Shown here piece after piece: positions 46,680 through 55,058 of a stretch of DNA of 64,000 bases. Within the stretch, counting starts at the first letter, position 1, and each line of letters opens with the position of its first letter. A model generated the notes under the pieces. It saw nothing but the letters and a program-made list of their open reading frames with translations. It was not told the origin of the DNA and did not search any database. Origin of the DNA: CBDCFV01 sp965216425 (GTDB taxonomy: Bacteria; Chloroflexota; Dehalococcoidia; Lucifugimonadales; UBA3495); contig CBDCFV010000005.1 of assembly GCA_965216425.1 (NCBI GenBank), positions 744,001-808,000 on the forward strand, read 5' to 3'. A program made the position numbers and the translations under genes.

Positions 46680-46702
46680 AGCCTGCCCTCGTGAAAACGG
46701 GG
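46680..46702. repeat. Hairpin insertion in IS630 transposase (copy b)
   Basis: A 23-bp insert, AGCCTGCCCTCGTGAAAACG plus GGG. Removing it joins QTHARI directly to LLLSDEAREGRAM, which is the expected IS630 sequence. Confidence 0.8.
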
Positions 46703-46963
46703 GATGCGGGCATGGGTCTGCCTGTAAGCCGCTGCCCGTCCCCGAGACACCAAGCCCTTGAGTTCCCGCCTCTCCTCCACATTCAATTGCACCCGGTACT
46801 TCTTGGCTGGCATTCCCATCCTCCCACAACCCAATCTACTTGGTACTCTCCCGGATAGAGTACCCCAACCATTTATCATTTCAATGCTGTTGGACTACTA
46901 GTACTTCCTGTATAGTCGCAACTCGCCAATAGCCAGTGAACGCCGGCGATTGCGACGTTAAAA

Positions 46964-47605
46964 TCATGAGTGCGACATCTCAACTATGCGTAGAGCCACT
47001 GTGTCGATGCTTGAATCTGGGAAGTGTTCTACTCTCATCAGTTCCCGAGGCTTTGTGTGCCCAACGAAGAAAGGGTATCCGACCGTCTCGAGCATTGGGA
47101 CATCGCCAGTCGAGTCGCCGACAGCTGCTACAGCATCGAGACCGAATCCCAGCCGTTCGGTGATGGTCCGTAACCAGATTGGCTTATCGTGAGGCCAGAA
47201 GTGGCAGATAAGCCCACCTGGCAGCAGACGAGTTCCAGCAAAGTAGTCGACACCCAGACGCGTGGCGAACCACTCGACAGCAAATTCCCACGTCATTGAG
47301 ACAATGGCAGGTACTATCCCGTTACTCTTGAGCAAATTGATACCCTCGATAGCACCTGGAGCCAATTTGGCAAGAACAAGGTGAGAGGTGAGATCGTCGA
47401 TGGTGGATTCACCGTACCATGTAGCCATTTCTTCACGGGCAGTCTTTACGGCGGCGGCGTCGAATGGGGACGTGTTCCGCTCCAACTCTCTCATCCTTTC
47501 CAGTAGTCCCAACCCTCCGGCCAACACCTCACACACGGTATCTCCACGTATCAGGGTGCCATCGAGGTCGAACGCTACTAGGCGAATGCGTTTGCTGATC
47601 GTCAC
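46964..47605 (-). CDS. HAD-superfamily (HAD-IB/SerB-like) phosphatase
   Basis: The 213-residue protein begins with the nucleophile motif VAFDLDGTLIRGDT (D13, D15). Motif II is in IVSMTWEF, and motif III/IV in VAAVGDSTGDVPML. The size and cap region fit phosphoserine-phosphatase-like HAD-IB enzymes; the substrate is unknown. AGGTAGAC precedes the start. It lies between IS630 and IS1380 inside the accessory region. Confidence 0.85.
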   Translation of the reverse strand: MTISKRIRLVAFDLDGTLIRGDTVCEVLAGGLGLLERMRELERNTSPFDAAAVKTAREEMATWYGESTIDDLTSHLVLAKLAPGAIEGINLLKSNGIVPAIVSMTWEFAVEWFATRLGVDYFAGTRLLPGGLICHFWPHDKPIWLRTITERLGFGLDAVAAVGDSTGDVPMLETVGYPFFVGHTKPRELMRVEHFPDSSIDTVALRIVEMSHS

Positions 47606-48332
47606 CGTAGTCTACCTCCAACAGGATTCTAGGTAGGTCGTGCTCTATATTTCAAGTGTGGATGTGTTGTTTTTCTACCCACGGATCCCACCGGGTGTTG
47701 GACTTCGGCTTCCCTGTCCTTACGGCTCTCAACGTGCTGATTGGTCAGAATGGTCCCAAATCTCCTAGCAAACGTAGCTTGGTGGGCCGTGTGTTACTGT
47801 GTTACAAACCTTTGAGTGGGTGGTGCCCCTTTAGCTTACCGATGAATGGAAGTCCGAGTCCAGCTAGGTGGCTCGACAGCACCGATAACCACCATGAATT
47901 AAAACAAATTCTGTACAATGAATCGGAATTAAAAGACATTCATTGCGCAAAGCCCATTTTCTAAGGCCGTACAGACTCAAGTAAGGACTCGAAAATGACA
48001 ACCCGCATCCGAACATTCTTTATCTATCTGGTGCCGTTTCTCACCTACCCCTTAACCCGAATCCACCGATGGACACCGAATGGACGGCGTGAGAACAGCG
48101 GAAGGGGGGGTGAGGGAGCTACAGGGGAGATGGCCTGGGCTCCATTGGGGTAGATGGGAGGTCGGCGGAGGGTCTTCAGTCGTCGCACAGGGCCCCTATT
48201 GGACGTCTGCGGACGTTGGGCAGGGCAAGATGGCGGGGATAGGACGCAGCAAGAGACACTCGCGGACCGGAGTGGCGCGAGTTGGCGGGGACGTTTGGTT
48301 GGCCGGTTGATGGGTCAGTGGCAGACGGGTCG
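47606..48332. other. Intergenic region with a possible tRNA-Lys 3' fragment
   Basis: No gene is supported. At 47777-47791, TTGGTGGGCCGTGTG is a 15-base exact match to the 3' part of tRNA-Lys (50625-50639), which may be another trace of integration. The rest shows nothing I can name; short ORFs have no family features. Confidence 0.45.
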
Positions 48333-49190
48333 TCAGGCTGCGAGTGGAATCGCTTGCAGCCGGGCGAGGGCGCGGCTGAACTGCTCCTCCCAAGGCCAGC
48401 GCCGGGGAAGATGCAGAGTCAACCGGCGTGCCGAGCGGGTGAGCCGCCCGGCCAGGGCGAAGAACCGCCGCCGGAGGGTCTTGGTGGTCACTATCTGCTC
48501 GCCCAGGCCGAGCCGCGCCGTCCAGCGGGCGAGGTTATGCGCCATCACCTGGGCGGCCAGCCAGGCGGCGTTGGCGGCGAAGCGGCCCGAGGGGAGATGG
48601 TTCAGCCCTACGCCGTACTTGAGGTCTCGGATGGCGTTCTCGATCTCGGCGTGGCGGCGATGACCGGCCTCCAGTTCCAGGGTCTCCCCGTCCCGGTCGG
48701 TGATGAAGCCGTGATAGCTGTAGGTGGCGAAGAGGGCCAGTTGGGAACCGGGCGTGGGCTTCACCCGCCGGACGATGAGCCGCACCGGCGCGGCGTCCGG
48801 CTCACTCTGGAAGGGGGTGTAGGTGGTCTCCGCCACATCGGCGGCGCCGTCCATCCAGTAAGGAATCGGCGCCCAGTCCGCCTCGGGTATCGCCTCGGGT
48901 ATCGCCTCGGTGAGATTGTGCAGGCTCTGGTGCTGGCGGATGGTGATGGAGAAGCGCACGTCCAGCTTGCGGCAGACGGATACTATGCTATGGGTGTAGA
49001 AGCCGCTGTCAGCGCGCACCGTGAGCTGCCCGCTGGCCCCTCCGTAGCGAACCCGCCCCACCGTTTCACGCAGGAAGTGGGCGGCACCGCGGGCGGTGTT
49101 GGCGCGGCCCTCCCGCAGCCGGGACATCAGCACGTCGCCGGTTCCGACGGCCACGGCCAGCAGCGGGTGATAGCCCCGCTTGCCGGTATA

Positions 49191-49214
49191 GCCCCCGTAT
49201 CAAGTACGGGGCAG
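49191..49214. repeat. Hairpin insertion in IS1380 transposase (copy d)
   Basis: GCCCCCGTATCAAGTACGGG plus GCAG, 24 bp, in the opposite orientation to the other copies relative to the gene. Without it, GARHHS joins directly to YTGKRGY. Confidence 0.85.
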
Positions 49215-49400
49215 GCTGTGGTGGCGGGCACCCTCCTTGGCCAGGCCGTAGGTCTCGCAGATGGTCGAATCGAGGTCGATGGTGAATGGTGCGTCGCCGG
49301 GTCCGGCCCCAGCCGCCCAGGCCCGGGCCAGCAACTCGCGGCTCACCCGGTCCAGTTGGCGGACATGGCCCCACCTGAAGCTGCGCAGGAAGGTCCCGAG

Positions 49401-49423
49401 AGCCTGCCCTCGCGAAGGCGGGG
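49401..49423. repeat. Hairpin insertion in IS1380 transposase (copy e)
   Basis: AGCCTGCCCTCGCGAAGGCG plus GGG, 23 bp. Without it, TVKAPST joins directly to LGTFLRSF. Confidence 0.85.
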
Positions 49424-49833
49424 GGTGGACGGCGCCTTGACTGTGCCGCCCAGGGCGCGGGCGGTCCCGCCGGTGCGCAACACGTCGGCGTCGTCGATGC
49501 AGTCGCCACCAGCCAGCGCAGACGCAACCAGGGTCATCATCTTGTCGCCGGTGTTGGCCCGCCCCGGGGCATTGCCCAGGTCGAGGCGCTGCCGGACGAG
49601 TTCGGGCAGGCCCAGGCGCAGGGCGAGGGTGGCCGGCAGGATCAGCCCGGCATTGGCCACCAGGCGGTGATCGTCGAAGGAGACACGGATGCGGTCGGGG
49701 TAGTGGCGTGGTAGCATCTATTGGGTGCTCCTTTTCCGGGGTTGGTTTCGTGTTTCAAAACCATTATCCCAGATTCAGAGGAGCACCCTCTGGCTTCTTC
49801 AAGGGCTGTCCCAAAGGCCGTCCTTCGGTGGAT

Positions 49834-50115
49834 TCGGGCTTAATAGCTCTCACTTTCTACTTCATCATTGAAACAGGCATACACTCCCAGTTGTTGGCAC
49901 TCTTCCTTCTGACCAGCCTCATAGCACTAATAGCAGAAAGTGCCCTCGCAAACTTGACCAAAGACGAGAGCTTCAAAGGTACACTCCGCAAAACTTACTG
50001 CAAAATAGTCCAAGACCAAAATGGACCACATCTACTCATACTCTCGGTCAAATACGCAGCATTAACAACAGCAGGGCTAACCCTAGCAGCCATTGTGACA
50101 GATCTTTCAAACTAA
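49834..50115 (+). pseudogene. Truncated membrane protein
   Basis: The open frame has two likely membrane segments (LLALFLLTSLIALIAESALA and ILSVKYAALTTAGLTLAAIV). I do not recognise it. The upstream end runs into the IS1380 terminal region without a ribosome site, so the 5' part was probably removed by the IS. Confidence 0.4.
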
Positions 50116-50187
50116 ACCACCACACCTTCACAGCGTCCACAAACTACTTGCCGCAAATGGCTCGCGCCGGGTTTGCTGAAAAGGACC

Positions 50188-50454
50188 TATGCCTCGACCA
50201 CAGGAGACCGAGTACCGCCTGATCTACGAGCTGTCGGTGAACGCGGGACGGAAGTTGAGCCGCGATTACCTGATGAGCCGGGTCTGGGCGCCGCGGGAGG
50301 ACGGTCACCCCAGGTGGTGCGGGCCTACGTGAGGCGGCTGCGCGGCAAGTTGAGCGAGAGCGCTGATAATCCCATGTACATTTTCAGCGAGCCCACGGCC
50401 GGCTACCGGTTGGGGAAGCCAGAGACGATGGAACGGGAACAGGGAATGCAGTGA
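50188..50454 (+). pseudogene. OmpR/PhoB-type response-regulator DNA-binding fragment, frameshifted
   Basis: It encodes only the winged-helix domain: TEYRLIYELSVNAGRKLSRD and YLMSRVW, then after a frame break QVVRAYVRRLRGKL and AGYRLGK. One missing C in a run of four at about 50307 explains the break. The receiver domain is absent, so it is a remnant whatever the cause of the shift. Confidence 0.75.
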
Positions 50455-50504
50455 CCGAGTTCCCCCGGGCTGCCGTCGCCCAATCTGCCTGGCGGCTCAC
50501 ACGC

Positions 50505-50634
50505 TTGAAGGAAAAACCCCCGCAGTGTCAGCGGGGGCTTGGCTACTCACCCAAATTAGCCGGTGAATCGCTGATCACATCGCCACCGTGAACCTGATAT
50601 GAAAGGTTCTTGATTTTATCCAGTTTGGTGGGCC
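50505..50634. repeat. tRNA-Lys-type attachment repeat at the tRNA gene
   Basis: The original-type copy. GAACCTGATATGAAAGGTTC and the core TTCTTGATTTTATCCAGTTT plus GGTGGGCC run into the 3' end of tRNA-Lys. Related copies are at 33165, 43289 and 45404. Confidence 0.65.
50516..50539 (-). terminator. Terminator downstream of tRNA-Lys
   Basis: On the minus strand GCCCCCGC...GCGGGGG is followed by TTTTTCC. It is about 90 bp beyond the tRNA 3' end. Confidence 0.7.
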
Positions 50635-50702
50635 GTGTGGGGATCGAACCCACGACACCCGGATTAAAAGTCCGGTGCTCTGCCGAACTGAGCTAACGGC
50701 CC
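50626..50702 (-). tRNA. tRNA-Lys (anticodon TTT)
   Basis: On the minus strand it starts GGGCCGTTAGCTCAG. It has a seven-base acceptor stem (GGGCCGT / ACGGCCC), an anticodon arm CCGGACTTTTAATCCGG with anticodon TTT, a T arm with GGTTCGATCC, and an encoded CCA end. It is intact and forms the right edge of the accessory region. Confidence 0.97.
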
Positions 50703-50792
50703 ATGAGTGGCGCACCATCCGCCGGGGTTGGCAGCGGCTAACGCCAGATGCAGGTTTCTATTGTAACATCGACTACGCCGGGGGACGCCACC

Positions 50793-51116
50793 TTACTTCC
50801 ATTCGCCATCAGGGGGCCAGATGTTGGTGCTGCCTCTGGCTGCGCCCTGCAGGCCCGACGACTCCTCTCGAAGCGACTGGATTGTTCCTCTAGCGTTCAG
50901 GTAGTGAGGCGATTGCTGGTGGGCTTGGAAAGCGGTTTCGTCGGTGTACACCTCGTATAGCCAGATAAGGTTAGGGTCACCGGCGTCCTGGATTACGTCG
51001 AACCGCAGGCAACCCGGTTCGGTGTTGGCCGATCCTTGGGCGTTGGGCAGCATTGCTTCCAGGAATTGCTCCTTCACACCATCTTTAATCCGAATCGGGG
51101 CGATAATCACGTACAT
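50793..51116 (-). CDS. Antibiotic biosynthesis monooxygenase (ABM) domain protein 2
   Basis: A 107-residue ferredoxin-like fold protein of the ABM/YgiN type: MYVIIAPIRIKDGVKEQFLE, EPGCLRFDVIQDAGDP, YEVYTDETAFQAHQQSPHY. It is a close paralogue of the gene at 51300-51617. Such proteins act as cofactor-free quinol or aromatic monooxygenases or as stress proteins. The ATG has GAGGTTAACTG upstream, a weak to fair site. Confidence 0.88.
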   Translation of the reverse strand: MYVIIAPIRIKDGVKEQFLEAMLPNAQGSANTEPGCLRFDVIQDAGDPNLIWLYEVYTDETAFQAHQQSPHYLNARGTIQSLREESSGLQGAARGSTNIWPPDGEWK

Positions 51117-51232
51117 CAGTTAACCTCGTTGCGTTGGAATATGGAGTCCGGGGCTGCCCGCAAGACCGTCAATCCCATTACTGTCACGGTGACGTTCCGT
51201 ATCAAGCAGTGAGTCCAGCGGTGACGGTACGG

Positions 51233-51258
51233 TGGATTCCCGCCTTCGCGGGAATGAC
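51233..51258. repeat. REP-like palindrome
   Basis: GGATTCCCGCCTTCGCGGG plus AATGAC, between the two ABM genes. Confidence 0.8.
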
Positions 51259-51299
51259 AGTTAGGCGCGGAAATTAAACCGCATGAATTGGACCAACGC

Positions 51300-51617
51300 C
51301 TACTTCCACTCCGCATCGGGAGGCCAAATATTCGTGCTACCGCGGGCAGCGCCCTGGATGCCTTCAACCCGGAGGTCCTGAGTGCCGTCCCTCCACTTGA
51401 TGAATTGGGGAGCTTGCGTGTGGGCTTGGAAAGCGGCCTCGTCTTTGTAGACCTCGTAAAGCCAGACGCGGTGGGGGTCGCCGGCGTCCTGGATTACGTC
51501 GAACCGCAGGCAGCCGGGCTCGTCATTTACCGACCCTTTGGCGTCGTCGAGCATGGCCTCGATGAACTCTTCCCGGTGCCCTTCTTTGATCTGTATAGGC
51601 GCGATAATCACGTACAT
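51300..51617 (-). CDS. Antibiotic biosynthesis monooxygenase (ABM) domain protein 1
   Basis: A 105-residue ABM-domain protein, near-identical in layout to its neighbour: MYVIIAPIQIKEGHREEFIE and EVYKDEAAFQAHTQAPQF, with both ending in STNIWPPDxEWK. The ATG at 51617 follows GGAGGCACC. The tandem pair arose by duplication, and a REP now separates the copies. It may act with the HpaB-type hydroxylase at 52081, which is inference from proximity. Confidence 0.88.
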   Translation of the reverse strand: MYVIIAPIQIKEGHREEFIEAMLDDAKGSVNDEPGCLRFDVIQDAGDPHRVWLYEVYKDEAAFQAHTQAPQFIKWRDGTQDLRVEGIQGAARGSTNIWPPDAEWK

Positions 51618-51780
51618 TGGTGCCTCCATTTGCGTTTGAGCTAAGGGATTTCGGTGCAGGCGGGTCATCGGGCATCGTACATTCTTTGGGGGTCTCTGGC
51701 AACGGCATGAACCTTGACCCAGGGCAACCGCGTTTTAACTATCAGTGCACCAGACATGCCAAATCTGCCGTAGAACCTTC

Positions 51781-51809
51781 CGTCATTCCCGTGGAAACGG
51801 GAATCCACA
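51781..51809. repeat. REP-like palindrome
   Basis: GTCATTCCCGTGGAAACGGG plus AATCCAC. Confidence 0.75.
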
Positions 51810-51847
51810 GTCGTTGCAAAGGGTAAATTTGCCTGTGGGAGACAGCG

Positions 51848-51873
51848 TGGATTCCCGCCTTCGCGGGAATGAC
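51848..51873. repeat. REP-like palindrome
   Basis: GGATTCCCGCCTTCGCGGG plus AATGAC. It is in inverted orientation to the copy at 51781, and a short CCCCGTGAAGACGGGGG hairpin follows at 51880. Confidence 0.8.
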
Positions 51874-52080
51874 GCCTGGCCCCGTGAAGACGGGGGATTG
51901 AATGGCCGGCAAAACTTAATAACGCGATTGCCCTGAGCCTTGACCTCTCCTGAACCGTAGGGCCGAAAGGCGCGTCTTGGGGCCATTTTGAGATAGTTTC
52001 GCAGCCGTGATACCATCATTCCGACAAGCACCAGGTCAGGCCGCCAACATCGCCCAAAGCCGAGTTTAAGGAGCGACGCC

Positions 52081-53535
52081 ATGCCAGCCAGGACCGGAGC
52101 GGAATACATAGCAGGGCTAAAGCAGAACCACCCGGAGATATACATGAGCGGCAAGCGGGTGAAGGACGTGACCACTCACCCGGCGTTGCGCAACGGAGTG
52201 GAAACGCTGGCGCGGCTGTACGACCTGCAGCACGATCCCAAGTTCAAGGACGAGATGACCTACACCTCGCCCACCACCGGAGACCCGGTGGGGACTTCGT
52301 TCATCATACCGAGGACCTTCGAGGACCTGGAGCGGCGGCGGGTGATGATGCGTCATTGGGCGCGTCTTACCTTCGGCATGATGGGACGCAGCCCGGACTT
52401 TATGAACGTGAACATCATGGCGATGGCGGCGGCAAGCGATTACTTTGCCCGGAACCGGCCGGAGTTCAAGAAGAACATTGAGGGCTACTACGAGTTCATC
52501 CGGGAGAACGACTTGGTGTTGACCCACACGCTGCTCAACCTGCAGCGCAGCCGCGCTCCCGGCAGCACGCCGCTGGAGGACCGCACCGACGTAGCGCTGG
52601 GAGTGGTCAAGGAGACCGATGCCGGCATAGTGGTGCACGGCGCGCGGGTGCTGGCAACCCTTGCGCCCTTGTCGGAAGAGATTGCGTTGTACCCTACCCA
52701 GTCGCACCAACTGCCGGGCCAAGCGCCCTCGCGCTACTCCTTTGCTTTTGCCGTGCCTTGCAACGCCCCGGGTCTCAAGTTCCAGTGCCGCGAGAGCTTC
52801 GACCTTGGCCGATCCCACTTCGACCATCCGTTGGGGTCGCGATTCGAGGAGATGGACGCCGTAGCTTTCTTCGACAACGTATTTGTGCCTTGGGAGAGAG
52901 TGTTCCTGCTGGGCGACGTAGAGATGTGCAACAACCTGCAACAGGCGACCAACCGGCACCTGCACTCCGGCCACCAGGTAGTCACCAAGAACGTGGCCAA
53001 GTGCGAGTTCATGCTGGGCGTCGCCAACCTGATGACAGAGACCCTGGGTTCCAGCAAGCAACCGCAAGCCCAACAGTTGATCGCCGAAATTGTAGAGAAC
53101 CTAGAGGTGACCAAGGCATGCCTGCGAGCGGCGGAGGTCGACGCATCGTTGGACGAATGGGGCGTGATGTGCCCCGCCGAGTTGCCCCTGCAAGCGGCGC
53201 GGAATCTGTTCATCCGCATGTATCCCAGGATGGGAGAGATACTGCACTTGCTGGGCTCCAGCAGCCTGATGGCCCTGCCAACGGAGGCAGACCTTGAAGG
53301 GCCCCTGGCTGAGGAGATCAACAAGTACCTGGAGACCGACACGGCGTCGGCCCGCGACCGGGTACGGCTGTTCCGCTTAGCGTGGGACGTCAGTTGCAGC
53401 GCCTTCGGGGCGCGGCAGATACTCTATGAGCGGTTCTTCCAAGCCGACTCGGTCCGTAACGCAGTAATTCTCTACAACATGGCCGACAAAGAGCCGGCCA
53501 GCGCTTGGGTGCGCGAATTCCTGGAGCAAGAATAG
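52081..53535 (+). CDS. 4-hydroxyphenylacetate 3-hydroxylase (HpaB) family oxygenase
   Basis: This 484-residue flavin-dependent oxygenase has the HpaB fold. The N-terminal MPARTGAEYIAGL and the middle blocks MMGRSPDFMNVNIMAMAAA, THTLLNLQRSR and YSFAFAVPCNAPGLKFQCRES fit the family. So does the C-terminal FAD-site region, TNRHLHSGHQVVTKNVAKCE and GEILHLLGSSSLMALP. Members hydroxylate phenols using FADH2 from a separate reductase; none is next to it. AAGGAGCGACGCC precedes the ATG. It may be co-transcribed with the MFS gene 28 bp downstream. Confidence 0.9.
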   Translation: MPARTGAEYIAGLKQNHPEIYMSGKRVKDVTTHPALRNGVETLARLYDLQHDPKFKDEMTYTSPTTGDPVGTSFIIPRTFEDLERRRVMMRHWARLTFGMMGRSPDFMNVNIMAMAAASDYFARNRPEFKKNIEGYYEFIRENDLVLTHTLLNLQRSRAPGSTPLEDRTDVALGVVKETDAGIVVHGARVLATLAPLSEEIALYPTQSHQLPGQAPSRYSFAFAVPCNAPGLKFQCRESFDLGRSHFDHPLGSRFEEMDAVAFFDNVFVPWERVFLLGDVEMCNNLQQATNRHLHSGHQVVTKNVAKCEFMLGVANLMTETLGSSKQPQAQQLIAEIVENLEVTKACLRAAEVDASLDEWGVMCPAELPLQAARNLFIRMYPRMGEILHLLGSSSLMALPTEADLEGPLAEEINKYLETDTASARDRVRLFRLAWDVSCSAFGARQILYERFFQADSVRNAVILYNMADKEPASAWVREFLEQE

Positions 53536-53563
53536 CTTCCCCGGCAGTTATCCGGGCTAACTT

Positions 53564-54867
53564 ATGACAGTCGCCGGCTTGGCAATTCTGGCTTCCGGCG
53601 TTCTTCTACTCAGCCTTGGCAGCCTGCCGCTGCTGGCGCAAGCCACGGCGGCCCGGCACAAGTTACAGACCTTCCGAGCATTGCGCAGCCGCAATTTCCG
53701 CTGGTTCTGGTTCAACACCAGTGGGTCGGGGATGGCCCAAGGGATGCAGTTCCTCATCCTTGGGTGGTTGATACTGGAACTGACGGACTCCCCGGCCAAG
53801 CTGGGCGTCGTCCTCTTCCTGTATGGTCTGCCCAACCTGAGCCTTTTCATGTTCGGCGGCATATTCGCAGACCGCATCGACCGGCGCACCGTCCTCATCA
53901 CCACTCAATCAATCGTCACCTTGGTGGTATTCAGCCTCGCCACCTTGACCACACTGGAGTTGGTGGAGGACTGGCACGTATACGCTACGGGGTTCATCCT
54001 GGGAACGCTGCAGGCGCTTAACATGCCGGCCCGGCTGGCTATCGTCGCCGACTTGGTAGACCGAGGCGACATGATGAACGCGGTGTCTCTGAACTCGTCG
54101 ATGATGTTCACGGGAAGGATCATAGGCCCGGCGGCGGCAGGGTTCTTAATAGAGTGGATCGATATAGGGCCGGCCCTGTACCTGAATGCCGCCGGGTACC
54201 TTTTGGCGACCTCGTGTGTCCTGTCCATTCGCGGAGTGCCCAAGAGGCCGGTGATAAAGCGAAGTTCGGTGGCGGGAGACTTGGCCGCGGGGATCGTGCA
54301 CGTCTGGTCGAGTCCGGTGGTGTTCACAATCATCGGCATCGGGTCCTTTTCGGGTTCTTTGGTATGCCGATTATGCAGGTTATGCCCGCGTTCGCCAAGG
54401 AAATACTGGACGCAGGGGCCGCGGAAGCAGGCCTGTTGATGACAGCGGCGGCCGTTGGTTCCTTGGCGAGGACACTAACGCTGGCGACGCTGGGAAACTT
54501 CAGGTACAAGAACTGGCTGCTGCTGGGGGTGCTATTCATCTTCGGCGTATCGCTGCTGGCGTTTTCCTGGTCCGTTTGGTACGGGGTCTCGTTGGCGATC
54601 ATGCTGTTCGTCGGCATGGGGAGCACCGGGTTCATCTCGATGGGCACCGCCGTGCTGCAATTGAGCGTGCCGAACGACCTTCAAGGGAGGATCATGAGCC
54701 TTTGGTACGTGAGCGCCGGCTTGATGTTCATCGGGGCGCTGCCATCGGCGTTGGTAGCGGACCTGTTCGACTGGAAGGTTGCGATAAGCGGCGGGGCCAT
54801 CATGTTCATGGTCGTGGCTTTGCTGCTGGGGGTGGCGCGGCCTACGCTGCGGAACCTCAGGATATAA
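53564..54867 (+). CDS. MFS transporter (EntS-like), one-base frameshift
   Basis: The first part (53564 to about 54345) has FRALRSRNFRWFWFNTSGSG and the loop motif GGIFADRIDRRTVLI of EntS/MFS_3-type exporters. The second part (about 54345-54867) continues with MQVMPAFAKEILDAGAAEAG and NDLQGRIMSLWYV. One more T in the TTTT run at about 54345 would give a single protein of about 434 residues. The shift may be a sequencing indel. The true start may lie downstream of 53564, since the first 30 residues or so form an extra hydrophobic stretch. Confidence 0.85.
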
Positions 54868-54895
54868 TACGTTCCTTGTCGCTGACAGGAGCCTA

Positions 54896-54921
54896 TGGAT
54901 TCCCGCCTGCGCGGGAATGAC
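54896..54921. repeat. REP-like palindrome
   Basis: GGATTCCCGCCTGCGCGGG plus AATGAC, between the convergent MFS and CoA-transferase genes. Confidence 0.8.
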
Positions 54922-55058
54922 GAACGGGGGCGGGAATAACGGTTTGTTTCTGCGGGGAAATGGCATTCCTGTGCAGGGATGACGCGTTGTTCCTACGGGG
55001 GTAGCGTCCTGCCTAGGAATGACGGGTTGGGCACTGTGCCGGAATTTGAGAAGATTCC

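Larger units (their letters stand above)
45619..46900 (-). mobile_element. IS630-type insertion sequence, inactivated by small insertions
   Basis: The element is bounded by TA dinucleotides and short inverted repeats (GTAGTCC at 45621, GGACTAC at 46892), as IS630/Tc1 elements are. The transposase on the minus strand is in three frames. The first piece is MGMPAKKYRVQLNVEERREL to QTHARI (from 46817). The middle piece has a helix-turn-helix (EEIARSLQIGNATVERV). The last piece, to 45629, carries VCLDETSKQLV, IVLVMDNLNTHH and WLNMAEIEIGVMAR, the DDE core. Two hairpin insertions (46314, 46680) separate the pieces. Confidence 0.8.
48333..49717 (-). pseudogene. IS1380-type transposase, interrupted by two hairpin insertions
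   Basis: The N-terminal piece (49717 to about 49424) carries MLPRHYPDRIRVSFDDHRLV and MMTLVASALAGGDCIDDADV. The middle piece (about 49400-49215) carries LGTFLRSFRWGHVRQLDR and APFTIDLDSTICETYGLA. The C-terminal piece (about 49190-48333) carries YTGKRGYHPLLAVA, LTVRADSGFYTH with a catalytic Asp, and HAEIENAIRDLKYG. Removing the 23-bp insert at 49401 and the 24-bp insert at 49191 restores one continuous IS1380 transposase. The insert at 49191 keeps frame but brings in a TGA stop. Confidence 0.85.

Noticed and set aside
47656..47964. 102-residue ORF in the intergenic region
   Set aside because: No ribosome site, no recognisable domain and Cys/Trp-rich random composition.
51877..51896. CCCCGTGAAGACGGGGG hairpin as a sixth copy of the transposase-inserted unit
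   Set aside because: It lacks the CAGGCT tail and is intergenic beside a REP, so the relation is not certain.
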